A stretch of 64,000 bases of DNA, from contig NC_134025.1 in NCBI RefSeq assembly GCF_964204645.1, forward strand, positions 980,001 through 1,044,000, given 5' to 3'. Numbering within the stretch: the first letter of the stretch is position 1; every line of letters begins with the position of its first letter. Under the pieces are notes generated by a model, which was not told the DNA's origin, ran no database searches, and saw nothing but the letters and a program-made list of their open reading frames with translations. This document shows positions 25,217 through 36,555 of the stretch, piece after piece. The translations under genes were made by a program, and so were the position numbers. The stretch comes from Tubulanus polymorphus. Its lineage: Eukaryota; Nemertea; Palaeonemertea; Tubulaniformes; Tubulanidae.

Positions 25217-25288
25217 AGGCCCGGCCGGGGGTCGAACCCGGGATCTTCGGTTTACGAGACCGACGCCTTACCACTTGGCCACCGAGCC
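25217..25288 (-). tRNA. tRNA-Thr(CGU)
   Basis: The minus strand folds as a complete 72-nt tRNA without an intron. The acceptor stem is GGCTCGG/CCGGGCC with one G-U pair, and the D-arm carries AAGTGGTAA. The anticodon arm is TCGGT-CTCGTAA-ACCGA, whose loop reads CGT at the anticodon, and the T-arm is CCGGG-TTCGACC-CCCGG. A T discriminator is followed after a few bases by a run of T, a Pol III terminator. The sequence agrees with animal tRNA-Thr(CGU). It is likely functional. Confidence 0.93.
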
Positions 25289-26487
25289 ACTCTGACAACC
25301 TGCGAATGTAATTTAGTATATAAACCAATGTACTACGCACACAACGCGCGCGGATCAATGGTTTGTACACGACTGTATGGCCGCGTATAAGATGATTTTT
25401 ACTCAAAGTTGTTGTTTTTCTGTCCATCAAGATATATGTAATTTCAGAAATTAGATTTACGAGTAACATTTCATAGGTATTATGATATTTTTGTAACACG
25501 TCCTGTAACGATGATGGCGGATACATGGCGTCGGTGTGAAAAGGTCAAATTCCCATGGCGATGTTTGTGTGTGTACGTGACGCGGTCCAGGAGCGGCTAA
25601 ACCGTATCTATCTAGCACACTACGAGTTATTGATAATTTCTCGGTAATTAGTAATGAATGGCATTGAGGAAGGGCAGTCAGTGTGCTGCGCCGTGCTCCG
25701 GGGGTACTTCACCCAATGAGTCCTGTAGCCTGAGACAGTAGTGTCGCCAAGTGATCTCCGTCGCTCTACGATCCTACTGTAACCACAAGGTTCTTGGAGA
25801 AGGTATCTCCTACACCTCTCGACCTTCACCTGGTTTCATAGAACCACGAACCTTCTAGTGCCTTTATTTCCGAGATAGAAAATTGCGGTTTTCAGGGTTT
25901 TTTAATTATTTCACGAGCAAGTGGTTCTTCATGCCGGTCCAACACAGAGGGGGGGGGGTGGCGCCGATCGAGGTTCTGAGAGTTCACCAATAACCTGTGA
26001 ATTTAGTTCACTTTTCCAATGCCTAGGGTTCATCATGATTATGTTGTTGGCATTTTTTAATTTTCTCGGATTTTACGTGACTATTTTAAGGTTTGCCTAT
26101 TTCCTGTCTCTCCGGCCTCGGCACGTTTATTATTGGATTACGGAGAATTGATAACTCAGTTATCAGAATATATGCACTCGTAACCGTTAGCGGTATTACA
26201 GTATCACTAGTGCGTATATAGTTTTTTTACGTCTGTCTCCTACTTCGTGTCACTAACCGCTGGATAACGCCATAATCATATCCATTATTGGTATGAACAA
26301 CCAGGCCACGTGTCAACATGCGAGCTGTATATACTCGGTGTACACAAACAAGTTCACTTTAATCTTTACATACTCTTTTTATTTTATGACGTTAGTTTAA
26401 AGGCTTTATGAAGAATGTATACAATATTTGGCAGACAATCCATGTTTTTTTCATAGTCATGATTGAAAATAGGTTCGAACTTTAGGA

Positions 26488-26566
26488 CCTAGGATCCGGT
26501 TTCATACAGTTCTACTGTTGTTTGACTATGGTTTGTGAACTGTGGACCCGGATCCCGGGTTTATTG
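26488..26566. repeat. MITE family A copy
   Basis: AGGATCCGGTTTCATACAGT at the left and, reverse-complemented, GGATCCGGGTCCACAGTTCA at the right face each other, as in the family A element at 12898-13017. Confidence 0.5.
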
Positions 26567-27535
26567 TTTAGAAGTCGACTCTGTATTACAATCATTTGGA
26601 AAATACTTCAATTCAGTGGGTAAATGTAACCCGGAACTCAGGGGTTCCGATTTGTCGAACTGGGTCTAGGACTGTAGAATATGGCTCTTGAATAGTATAA
26701 CTGGTTCCTAGTGTATTGTGTATCCCCGTGATATGACAATCACGTCCTCTTTATTAACATGTCTCATCATATTTCATGCTCTGAATAGATGATTTCATCG
26801 TAACAGATGTGTCGCATTGCCGAGTACACTATACATTAAAATACACTGGATCCAATGTCGGGAAAGCGACGAAACAATCTATGCAGTAAATTCCGCCTAA
26901 CTAGGTTGACACTGTCACTGTAGGGAGTTTTATATTATCTCTGACTCTACGCGAACTTGATGGCTTCGAAAAGCCCCACAAATCGTGTAGATTGCTTGCT
27001 TTACCTGAAAGTGAGCCGCTCAAAAGTCACCTGACTCAGAAACCAGCAAATTTCCACGCGTATAATATATCTTACATCGATGTATTTTTTTAGTTTTTAC
27101 AAGTATACGTGAAAATTTATCAGTTGTGATTTCGCGCACCTGCCACATACTTTCATATCGCCATCAACACGCGTTAAACTGATTCGTATTGACGATGATA
27201 ACATTGAACGAGAGGTAATTCAACCTGATTAATCTACGTATCCTGGGCATCTCATTCAGAGTCCATAATCTCAACGAGAATCTTTTTGTGTTCTAATTTT
27301 GCTATTTTAAAACTAGCCTCGAATATCGCTGGGACGACAACACCGCAAATCCGCGATTTTCTGCCGAATGGCGACCATAAACGTCGGACCAGGCCCATCC
27401 GTGGGTCAAGTTCTTCGCCTGTGAAAATGTGTAATCAACTCACCTCACATGCCGCAGCATCGTTTTGGTAACGAGTGAGACTGCACTCTCTAATTAGGCC
27501 AAATTTGAATCGGGCGCCTTATGTCGACTAGTTCT

Positions 27536-27600
27536 ACTGCGGCCTAGTGGTTGACGTACACGGCTGCCATGCTAGGGGTCCCTGTTCAGGTAGATTTTTG
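27536..27600 (+). repeat. tRNA-Gly-derived SINE fragment
   Basis: GGCCTAGTGGTTGACG is a good A-box. The following GGCTGCCATGCTA resembles a tRNA-Gly(GCC) anticodon arm, and a weak B-box GGTCCCTGTTC follows at tRNA spacing. The acceptor stem is absent, so this is a relic. Confidence 0.5.
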
Positions 27601-27983
27601 GAACAAGGGACGGTGATGTCTGGTCAAGTCCAAACCGACTGAGGGGAACTTATCGTGTAAGGTGGGACTCGACGTACATGTACTAAAAATGCAGTTACAC
27701 CTTTCCAATATGCAGTCATTCTAATAGTGTACAACTTCCCACTGGTTATTTTCCCCCACGCTTGATATTTTCAGTCATTAAACTTTTTCTTTATTAATGT
27801 TGCAAAATATGTATGTCAAACATTATTGAAAAATCATTATTATTGTTACAGCATGAATATTGGAAACGCCATTCTTGTGATTGGGTGTATTTTCAGCGGC
27901 TCGTTCCTGGTCTTGTTCCAGCGTTATAAAATACAGTATTTTGACATTCAAAATATAACATACGCACTTTTTTCGCAAACTGA

Positions 27984-27989
27984 TTTATT
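27984..27989 (-). promoter_or_regulatory. poly(A) signal AATAAA of gene 2
   Basis: AATAAA on the minus strand lies about 40 nt past the gene 2 stop codon. A second copy stands at 27790-27795. Either could direct cleavage; which is used cannot be told from sequence. Confidence 0.5.
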
Positions 27990-28027
27990 TCATGTTATCA
28001 ATCTATATATCATTATAATTATTATCA

Positions 28028-31000
28028 TTAGCGCAAACATTGGTTTAAAAGGATGGCATTTTGGCCTTTTAGGTAACAGGATATATCGTTCACTTTAACA
28101 AAACATGTCTTTAGTTGTATTCCCGACGAGCGCCTGCTATTGTTACAGTCTGTATGAAGATGATACTGTTTGTCCACATCAGAATTATCCTTGACTTCCT
28201 TCTCTTCTACTTTAGGACGTTTTACTGATTGCATAGAATCCTTATCGCTATCGGGAACACTTCCTTTCCGTTTGTTATTCAAACGATTACGCTTTTCTTG
28301 TTCGACTAAAGTTTTCAGTTTTAAAACGGACGAATTTTTTACTAAAAATGAATTTCGCTTTGAGATAGATGAGGTATGTTTGGGTTTAGTGTTTATGATG
28401 TCATCAGATCCAAGAGGTTCTGGTGATAGTTTTGGGGGTGACTTGTCAACATTGTCTCTATCACTGCTCAAACTCTTCTCAATTCGTTTCAATATGGGCA
28501 TGACGTCACTGCCCCGATAACTGCGCTGATCAGTGCTGACGCGTAAAGCACCCAATGCCGCCATTGCTTCATTCTTGGAAATCGTCGGACATTCTAAACA
28601 GGCGCCTGAATGATCGATTATTATTTGTGGCACGGCGTCTTGTTGATTATCGGAACCGTCAGTAATATCGCGTTCTTCCACGTCTTGCACATGTTTTTCT
28701 ATTTTCTCAGATTCACCACTATCCGTTCTGGTTGAAGGATATTCTTCATGTCCTACACCACTGTCCTCACTTCCATCGCGGCTTCGTCTCTTACGGGTGC
28801 CAGATGTTGAATCTAATTCTACTGGTTTTGCGATATCACCGATCAGACTTGTCATCTTTCGTTTGGTTACAGAACCAAACATACCCATTGATAAAGGTAC
28901 AGCTGGTGTTTTAGATTTTTTTGTTATCTTGGGAGGACTTTGTTTCGTAGTTTTTGTTGACGGGTTCTGACGTATTTGTTTTTTTAGTTTCGTCCACGAC
29001 ATTGCCGTCATACCTTTCCCTAGCACGTCAGACCACGTACGAACAGCCGCCACTGGTTTCGGTTTAATCGCAACAAACTTCGACGTCTTATCTTTCGTTT
29101 TTGAGATATTTGACCACATTTTCAGTTTATCGTTGATCATTTCCCGATCCGCTTTAGAGAGCGTTGATTTTGCCGGAGAAATGCTCGGATTGGACTTTGA
29201 CTGCGCGATAGGACTAGACACTTTCTGTTTAACGCTCAAGTCAACAGGAATCAGTTGTGAGGTGATTTTTCCCTCAACTTGAATCTGTTCTGCTGACACA
29301 TTTTTCTCTGCAGAAATGTCTAATGTAGGCGAACGAGAAATGTCGTTATCTGTTTGAGTTGCCGATAGGCGCTGAACGTCAGAAAAATCTGTCACAACCA
29401 CTGAAATGTTTTCACCTTTTTGCACCGCTGACGTATTTTTGTCGTCTGAGATTGTGTGAACCGTTGTATTTGCCGAAACGTTTACTACTGGGTCGGTCTT
29501 ACTGGCTTCTTTCATTTTGTCAACCGCTACTGGCTCAATGTTTACTTGTTCAGCCGGGGAATCAGTAACTGGAGCAATCGCGGTATCTGATGTTATACAC
29601 TGGCTACTTTTAACTGAATCAATAGCTGGAGCATTCGCGGTATCTGATGTTAAATACTGGCTACTTTTAACTGAATCAATAGCTGGAGCATTCGCGGTAT
29701 CTGATGTTATACACTGACTACTTTTAACTGACTCAATAGCTGGAGCAATCGCGGTATCTGATGTTATATACTGGCTACTTTTAACTGAATCAATAGCTGG
29801 AGCAATCGCGGTATCTGATGTTATACACTGGTTACTTTTAACTGACTCAATAGCTGGAGCAATCGCGGTATCTGATGTTATAAACTGGCTACTTTTAACT
29901 GAATCAATAGCTGGAGCAATCGCGGTATCTGATGTTATACACTGGTTACTTTTAACTGACTCAATAGCTGCAGCAATCGCAGTATCTGAAGTAATACGCT
30001 GACTAGTAACTGTAGGAACAGTAGTATCTGAAGTTAATGCTTCGTTACTCGGTAATTCGCCCGTCTCATCCTGTATGGTATCCTTAGCTTCTACCTTATT
30101 CCGTAGTTGGTCGATTATTGAAGAAAGTCTGCTATTTTTAGATTTAGTTTGATGAGATTTCTTGGAGTTTAATATAGTTACGGTTGTCTGATTTCGTTTG
30201 ATCTCCGATGCGGTTTTTTGGTTCGACTCGACTGTCGTTCCAGTGGAAGGTTTCCCAGGGAAGATGATTCCTGTAGATTTACTGTCCCCTGAATCATTCC
30301 ACATTGCCTCTGCATCCTTTTGGCTGAATACGCTTTGTATCTTTAAAGAATGTTGATTTTCCGCTGTAGAATCCATTTTAGTAGCCGAATCGTGTAGACT
30401 TTCCGTTTTAGAAGCCGGATCGTGTCGACTTTGCGTTTTAGGAGCCGGATCGTGTCGGCTTTCCGTTTTAGAAGCCGGACCCTGTCGACTTTCCGTTTTA
30501 GGAGCCGGACCCTGTCGACTTTGCGTTTTAGGAGCCGGATCGTGTCGACTTTGCGTTTTAGAAGCCGGATCGTGTCGGCTTTCCGTTTTAGAAGCCGGAT
30601 CGTGTCGACTTTGCGTTTTAGAAGCCGGATCGTGTCGACTTGCCGATACGGCGGTTGTCTTACGATAACCACAGTTATTCTGAACGTCAAGGACAGCCGC
30701 TTCTCTCGGTTTACTCAGGGCTGGACTATCATTAACGCCTACATTAAATTTCATTATATCATCAGATGCGCGCGCAGCGACCAAGTCAAGAAACATAGCG
30801 CCATCTATATGATCGAACTGTGAAATCCGTTCGAGCATAGCAACCAATGGTTTCCTTTGACGTAAAGTATGTTTAGCGCCCGGAGAACAAATCTCAGGGA
30901 TTAACAGTGACGATATACTACATTCAATAGGAGTTTTCGGAATTTGGTTATCGGGCTTGACGCTAGGGGGCGGTAACGGTAAACTAAGATTACTGTTACG

Positions 31001-31363
31001 TTCACTAGATTTCGACGTTGTGATGCTATTATCAGTTATTTTCCCGCGGGGTGAAGGCCATTTCTTTGGTAGTATAAGTTTCTCTTTGGTTTTAGCCACT
31101 GGGTCTGGTGGTTTAGTTGGTGGAGATGATTTTCGGGACACCTTTCTTTGATCTTGTTCAGTTGACGTCGATGATCTGGGTATCGGTAACTTGTCTCCAG
31201 TCTGATACGGCTGCGGATAGTTCCGGTTACTCGTGAGAACAGTGGCTCCGACTGGCGGTGACACATTAATCGGAACCGGAACCAAGAAGTTCCCCGGTAC
31301 CCCGTTCACAATTGCTGATACGGCTTGATACAGTTGTTGTTGCTGGTTTTTCGGGGCACTCAT
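28028..31363 (-). CDS. gene 2: repeat-rich disordered protein, paralogue of gene 1
   Basis: I do not recognise this gene. A single 3.3 kb exon encodes 1111 residues. An acceptor (TTTTGTAG) at 31367-31368 stands three bases before the ATG, so an untranslated first exon must lie upstream. Residues 11-32 carry the motif Y-Q-x-V-x-A-x-V-x-G-x-P-x4-V-P also found at the start of gene 1. Residues 164-205 look ordered (LRQRKPLVAMLERISQ, FLDLVAARASDD). Nine decapeptide repeats (SRHDPASKTQ type) occupy 242-331, and eight 19-residue repeats (CITSDTAIAPAIDSVKSSQ type) occupy about 454-598. PVDLSVK at 706-712 fits the CtBP-binding PxDLS consensus. A Lys/Trp-containing block at about 735-800 may be another folded segment. 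A nuclear corepressor-scaffold role is inferred only. Confidence 0.82.
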   Translation of the reverse strand: MSAPKNQQQQLYQAVSAIVNGVPGNFLVPVPINVSPPVGATVLTSNRNYPQPYQTGDKLPIPRSSTSTEQDQRKVSRKSSPPTKPPDPVAKTKEKLILPKKWPSPRGKITDNSITTSKSSERNSNLSLPLPPPSVKPDNQIPKTPIECSISSLLIPEICSPGAKHTLRQRKPLVAMLERISQFDHIDGAMFLDLVAARASDDIMKFNVGVNDSPALSKPREAAVLDVQNNCGYRKTTAVSASRHDPASKTQSRHDPASKTESRHDPASKTQSRHDPAPKTQSRQGPAPKTESRQGPASKTESRHDPAPKTQSRHDPASKTESLHDSATKMDSTAENQHSLKIQSVFSQKDAEAMWNDSGDSKSTGIIFPGKPSTGTTVESNQKTASEIKRNQTTVTILNSKKSHQTKSKNSRLSSIIDQLRNKVEAKDTIQDETGELPSNEALTSDTTVPTVTSQRITSDTAIAAAIESVKSNQCITSDTAIAPAIDSVKSSQFITSDTAIAPAIESVKSNQCITSDTAIAPAIDSVKSSQYITSDTAIAPAIESVKSSQCITSDTANAPAIDSVKSSQYLTSDTANAPAIDSVKSSQCITSDTAIAPVTDSPAEQVNIEPVAVDKMKEASKTDPVVNVSANTTVHTISDDKNTSAVQKGENISVVVTDFSDVQRLSATQTDNDISRSPTLDISAEKNVSAEQIQVEGKITSQLIPVDLSVKQKVSSPIAQSKSNPSISPAKSTLSKADREMINDKLKMWSNISKTKDKTSKFVAIKPKPVAAVRTWSDVLGKGMTAMSWTKLKKQIRQNPSTKTTKQSPPKITKKSKTPAVPLSMGMFGSVTKRKMTSLIGDIAKPVELDSTSGTRKRRSRDGSEDSGVGHEEYPSTRTDSGESEKIEKHVQDVEERDITDGSDNQQDAVPQIIIDHSGACLECPTISKNEAMAALGALRVSTDQRSYRGSDVMPILKRIEKSLSSDRDNVDKSPPKLSPEPLGSDDIINTKPKHTSSISKRNSFLVKNSSVLKLKTLVEQEKRNRLNNKRKGSVPDSDKDSMQSVKRPKVEEKEVKDNSDVDKQYHLHTDCNNSRRSSGIQLKTCFVKVNDISCYLKGQNAILLNQCLR
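29570..30004 (-). repeat. 57 bp coding tandem repeat in gene 2
   Basis: Eight in-frame copies of a 57 bp unit encode CITSDTAIAPAIDSVKSSQ with few changes. Units alternate Asn-Gln-Cys/Ser-Gln-Phe-or-Tyr and Ile-Asp/Ile-Glu, showing that a 114 bp dimer was duplicated. Frame is kept throughout. Confidence 0.95.
30371..30640 (-). repeat. 30 bp coding tandem repeat in gene 2
   Basis: Nine in-frame 30 bp copies encode SRHDPASKTQ and variants (Gln/Glu at the last position, His-Asp/Gln-Gly at 3-4, Ser/Pro at 7). The last copy is decayed (SLHDSATKMD). Confidence 0.95.
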
Positions 31364-34300
31364 GATCTACAAAATACCACAGAAAAAAATGAAAGCATTG
31401 TATAAAATGAAATCCTACATGAACTGAAGTGCAAACAAGCTTTGCACGTAAATTGATATATTTAGATAATAGGACATGTGCGCAGTGGATTAACCGCGTA
31501 TGTAGATTCAAATCGACAGCTACATCTATTGCAAATTGATTAGCTATCAGACTCTAACCTTTACAGCGTGCAACATGTGCCACGAAGGGGACAATATCGG
31601 TGGACAAACACCGTAAGCCAATGGACGACCTTTTGTAGTCTTCTATCAAACGTCAACGGTAAGACCTGCTGGTCAATGGGAACGACGTCACGAGCAAGGC
31701 CTGATCGAGTCATAAATAACAGTTTGGATAAATGCTTAATTCGTACACGTCATTTTAAATAGTTCGGTGCCATTGATTTGGAAAGGTGCCAAGATTCATG
31801 ATTAGCCAATCAACAAAGAATCAGTGTACAGAATGTTGAACCCGATTATAAAATAACGTGAACTACAATAAAACGTGACTGTGAATTATGAAATAGTTTC
31901 TAACCTCATATACGCATTATTGAAGTATTCTATTTCCAAAAATATGAATAATTGTCCTTAAACTAGGACTTAAATATTGATTAGAAAAAATCATGGACCC
32001 TAAAAGTGAGTTCGAAGTTTTAATCATTAAACTAGTTTACATAATGCTTGGAGGATTACTCCAAGCATAATGCCAGTCAACTTCACAAAGGTCCTCTTCT
32101 TCTCTCCTTTTCTCTGTATAGAGTTATGAACCACCCTTTTCTCAGAGATCCCTCGCCTTTATACCCTATAACAACATGTTTATTAACGTGTAGCCTTAAC
32201 ATATATGAAATAAATATAGTGATTTGATTTTACCTCTGTCCGTCGTGCGGTGTTGGTTGTATATAAGTGTTTTCTGCTAAGTGAAATCCTTGAATGATAA
32301 AATGCTTTTAGAGCTGACGTACGTTCTATTCTAGAGTTTAGCGTCGCCCAAACATCTGTCTAGGTCGATATACACGTGACTGTTGCTACTAACGTGTCGA
32401 CGTAAACGCGCTATACGATTGGCTAAATTGTGAACCAATCGCGTACGGGCGATGAGTCGTATTGTTTTTGATCGTGTTAGTATTTGCCGGATCCTGAGGC
32501 TCAAACACTTCCGGAAAATTACACCGTCGAATTCAAATAGTCAAAAATCAGGAGACTTAAAAGAAATAGATGAGCGCGACACTTTTGCTAGAATACCACA
32601 CCCATCTCTATATCCCGATGACAGCCGATGACCCCAGGCTGTAAATCTCTTTATGAACTCTTAACCTGAGTATATTTAGTTATAGTCATATATATATATA
32701 TATCTGTAGTGTATATCTACGGTTATAATATCGAATCAGTACTGTACCAGTCAATGTCAGGTGATCAGTCGTTTTATTGATTCATATATACACACGCGTA
32801 TTATAATATGCATGGATTTGTTGAGAGGATTTTTCAACTGATTCATTAATTCCAAGTACTGCATTTAAACGAGCTGAATAGGAATCAATGCTTGGAATCT
32901 ACCGCTTTCGGTTTTACCGTCAAAAATCACCAAATCACCTGAAAGCTTTCTACTTTGCACATATCTATTCAACCTTCAAAGTACTATTTGTCTTTAAGCT
33001 TATCCATACCAAATGTTGTATACATCTTTTGGATGAAATATGAGGAATACTTCGCGATATGACTAAGGGTGATATGCCCTGGGGTATCGGCGGAGTATGT
33101 CAAATACTAGACCCGCTAGTCAATCTCGAGGGCGGCCATTTTAGATTTATTTGATCAATGGTGGATTACGTGGCGTTATATTGACATTCTCGGCTGTGTA
33201 CGTAGTTATGTACCGGTTATACGAATCAGTTTAGAACGAATCGACATGATTTCCGCTATAGTCTGCCTGACGGTATTCCAGATATTTGCAGAGGTCTACT
33301 GGCATGCACGCAATAGAGCGCCTACACACACTACCCATATTACGGTGCGGTTTTATAAACGCAACAGGATTGCACACCTAGTTACCATGGTTACAATGGT
33401 TGACGTCATAATGTACATACGGGTAACTCGGATGACGGCACCACGGGCGGTTAAAAAAAATCGGCGACGATTTATTCAACCGACTGCGCCGGAAATTCAA
33501 TCACCTACTTTCAGGTTTATTCTGCTGAAACGAGCTAGAGTGGAGAAAAAAGACGAATTGCTTGGGCGTGTGTCTAGGAGTTTAAAAGGGGATGAGAAGA
33601 AGGTAGCTAAGCGACCAACGGCGTTCGTGGACAGCGAAAACAAGAATGGGAAAAACTCATTTCTATCAACTTGTTTGTTTTTCAGGGAACGGCGATTTCC
33701 CGGAAGGGTAGTCCACTAAAAAGGTCGAACCTCACAAACATTCCTGGCTGAGACGTCCCCCGATAGGACACCAGCTGGCACCGAAAAAAACTGTTTGAAG
33801 CAGGAAGAAACGAAGATACTTATTGAACGTGAGATAATTACCCTGTATGACTTCACCAAAAAAACCTGTGTCTGGATGTTTGGGTTGGTTACACTAGAGG
33901 CAGGAGGACATCAGTTTGGATAAAACCACTTCCAGGTTGAAGTAGACCTGAGTGAACCAGGCGGATAGGAGACAGGATCAATGATCCATGACCCAAATCC
34001 CAACAGCTGTTCGATCGAGGCTCAAGAGTTACGGGATATCTTTAATAGAGAAAATAGGCTAACTAACAATTACATCCAACAAGCGATCAATAGAATAAAC
34101 CGCCAGTAAAAAGCATGAATAACAAAATACTCTCGTGTCAGAAAACGTGGCTGATACCATTCACCTTGACCTTTATGCAGATCTAATCATAATGCAAATC
34201 CATTAATCTATATACATGTACAAACAATACATACCATTTGAAAACCTGTTTCAGCTAGTGGACATCGACCACAGCACGCGGTCCTCTCCAATCAACAACT

Positions 34301-36483
34301 AGCATCGAGTGATACTGGACGTGACCGGCACGTACTGAAACGCACCAATCCGCGCCTACCTGCGTGTCACGTGACGTGTATTGTTTTGCGCTCGGGCCGC
34401 CGACTAGCACACGTGACGGGCCCTTATCGTCCACAGTTGCCATGGGAATACGTGTCGATTTGAAACAGGTGTTCCAGCGGCTGTTCATATACGACATCGC
34501 TCTTCAGATGATAATGTTGAAAAGTATGAAAATAGATCGTGGATGATGTATGATGTATGAACTAGAGTCATCGGCGAATAGATAACTATCATTGATGAAA
34601 CATTCTGTTCATGGCGGTCATTAAAAACGAGTCCGACGTGGTGGTCTCGAAAATTCATGGTGAAATTTATTTCACCTCCACTTCCAAGTTCCAAATCTAA
34701 AATATAAATCGTTTTAGTGTTCATCTTCCAACCAAGCACGTATATATAAACTATAGTTTATATACGTCCATGTTCCAACCGAAGCATGTCGGAATACTAT
34801 GATGAGATTGTCAATCTCTGAATCGTGAGATTCATGAGCTACAGAATATCATTCTCAAGCCTCAATTCGTTCCCTAGAGTTCTGTAGTGCGCTTGTGTGA
34901 GCCTCGATGGCTAACATCAAACGTTTATCCCTACAACGTTCCCCGAGTGTCCCAAAGTTCTTCATTGAAATAGAATAGTTGAAAAGCTCGTTCTTTCCCG
35001 ATTAAACGAATTATATATCTTTATATGCTACTATTGCGCGCATTGATTTGAATAATTCTAAAATAAAAACTATTATCTTAGGTTTCCTGACATCCGATTA
35101 GTCTGCCTTAATCAATAACTTCGTTTTCTAATTCATGCGTCAACGGTAACTAATTATTTCTCTGCACCCCATAGCATTTAATATACGATGTGTTTTTCGC
35201 TAAACCAATTGTTAATGGTATAAAAGTGTTATCCTAACAGTTACGAGGTTTCTCCCACGACAAACTTTTATATAATTAACTGTAGGCTTATCAATTTATA
35301 CGGTCGTTGAATTCTGTTGTTTTTTGTCTTTCTGATTGAATCGAAGGCACATCTAAAATGCGTTTTCATTGGAATCAAATCTGTACCTGATGCTCAGATA
35401 CCAGGTAACATTATTCGTCTGTCATTCAGAGCCTGAAGGCTATGGAATCTACCGTAAAACATGTTCTTAAATATCCTTTGGAACTGAGAACAACGCATTG
35501 AGTGGCAACCGCCAGCTTTTGAAATCTGAAATTCAATTCTATCAATTTCTAACTCGGTTTCATCTCTAGCGATGGAACCCTAGCGCGATGCCTCAGGCGC
35601 GCTTACCATCGTAAACCTGATATAAATATATATGCTGAATTCATCAGAAAAACATCTGGAACCCGATTCAGGATAACATCCGGGAATTATCACTCTCATC
35701 TGCTTGTGAATATCGATCCGAATTTAAATATTGTTCACGACAAAAAACGATTGTAAGACACAAAACTTAGATGTAAATCAAAATCGGAACAAAATCTGAA
35801 AACCATGACACGCATCGTGGTAGGTTAGAGAAGGGCTTTGTAATGTTTAAAATATGAGGATATGAAAATATAGGCTAATAATGTTATGACTAATAAACAT
35901 GAAAAAAAGCCACCGAAAAATGAACAATGACAACAAAGTGACGTTCAAATTATCTGTACTTCAAAGGAAAAAAGACTTGGATTATCAAAACAGAATAAGG
36001 CTAGATATATATCCTATTCGGTGCTCTGGTGGCTCAGCCCTTTTGTTTTTATCTTTTCTCAGCTCGCTTCCAAATAAGGGCTTTGTTTATATACTAATAT
36101 ATATGAGTCACAAAGCGATTTAGAGTCAGTGAACAAAGTTAGGGGTTCTGTGTACTAGAGGACAATGGGAGGGCACGTGTCAGGCGTCACATGCCTACAC
36201 ACGTCTCTCAATCGGGGTTCCGTCTACTTTCATCATCTCCCGGCTCCCCACCACCCAACTTCGCCAACCAGTTTGTCACAAACAAATACCTAGCGACTAA
36301 AGCTAATCTCGGTAATTTACGTTTCCATACAATCACCGGAATCGCTGTTACTGCGGGCCGTGAAAATAAGAATAGTTACTGTAACTGCCATGAAAAAATT
36401 GCGGCGGTCTTCAAATCTAAAAAAATGAAATCTTCACAAACATACATGGCAAAGAGGCAACTGGAAGCCGCAACAAAATATGC
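31364..36483. other. upstream region of gene 2 and intergenic space
   Basis: This stretch should include the gene 2 leader and promoter. A donor-like CAGAG|GTAAAA on the minus strand near 32233 is a candidate end of its untranslated first exon. A 10 bp hairpin (ATGCTTGGAG/CTCCAAGCAT) lies near 32044-32068. One 157-codon plus-strand frame is listed separately. I see no other gene. Confidence 0.4.
33246..33719 (+). CDS. uncertain 157-codon open frame
   Basis: The frame starts with a hydrophobic stretch (ISAIVCLTVFQIFA) that could act as a signal peptide or membrane segment. A strongly basic Arg/Lys-rich remainder follows. It has no recognisable domain, no clear splice sites and no poly(A) signal immediately downstream. 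Its length is above what chance gives most of the time in this AT-rich sequence, but not decisively so. It may be spurious. Confidence 0.18.
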   Translation: MISAIVCLTVFQIFAEVYWHARNRAPTHTTHITVRFYKRNRIAHLVTMVTMVDVIMYIRVTRMTAPRAVKKNRRRFIQPTAPEIQSPTFRFILLKRARVEKKDELLGRVSRSLKGDEKKVAKRPTAFVDSENKNGKNSFLSTCLFFRERRFPGRVVH

Positions 36484-36555
36484 AGGTCCTACCGAGATTC
36501 GAACTCGGGCTACTGGATTCAAAGTCCAATGTGCTAACCACTACACCATAGGACC
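36484..36555 (-). tRNA. tRNA-Gln(UUG)
   Basis: The minus strand folds as a complete 72-nt tRNA. The acceptor stem GGTCCTA/TAGGACC is perfect, the D-arm carries AGTGGTTA, the anticodon loop CTTTGAA gives anticodon TTG, and the T-arm is CCGAG-TTCGAAT-CTCGG. A T discriminator is followed within ten bases by TTTT. The sequence agrees with animal tRNA-Gln(UUG) and is likely functional. Confidence 0.94.

Larger units (their letters stand above)
25289..27983. other. intergenic, repeats only
   Basis: No supported gene. It contains a family A MITE near 26.49 kb and a tRNA-Gly-like SINE fragment near 27.55 kb. A minus-strand donor-like GAG|GTGAGT near 27446 could end an untranslated exon of gene 1, but its frame does not join the coding exon and I do not call it. 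Confidence 0.4.

Noticed and set aside
25157-25526. Frames overlapping the tRNA-Thr gene on both strands
   Set aside because: The tRNA structure explains the sequence; the frames have no other support.
27441-27471. Upstream coding exon of gene 1 (ATGCTGCGGCATGTGAG then donor)
   Set aside because: Splicing to the exon at 18442 shifts the frame and meets a stop; no other evidence.
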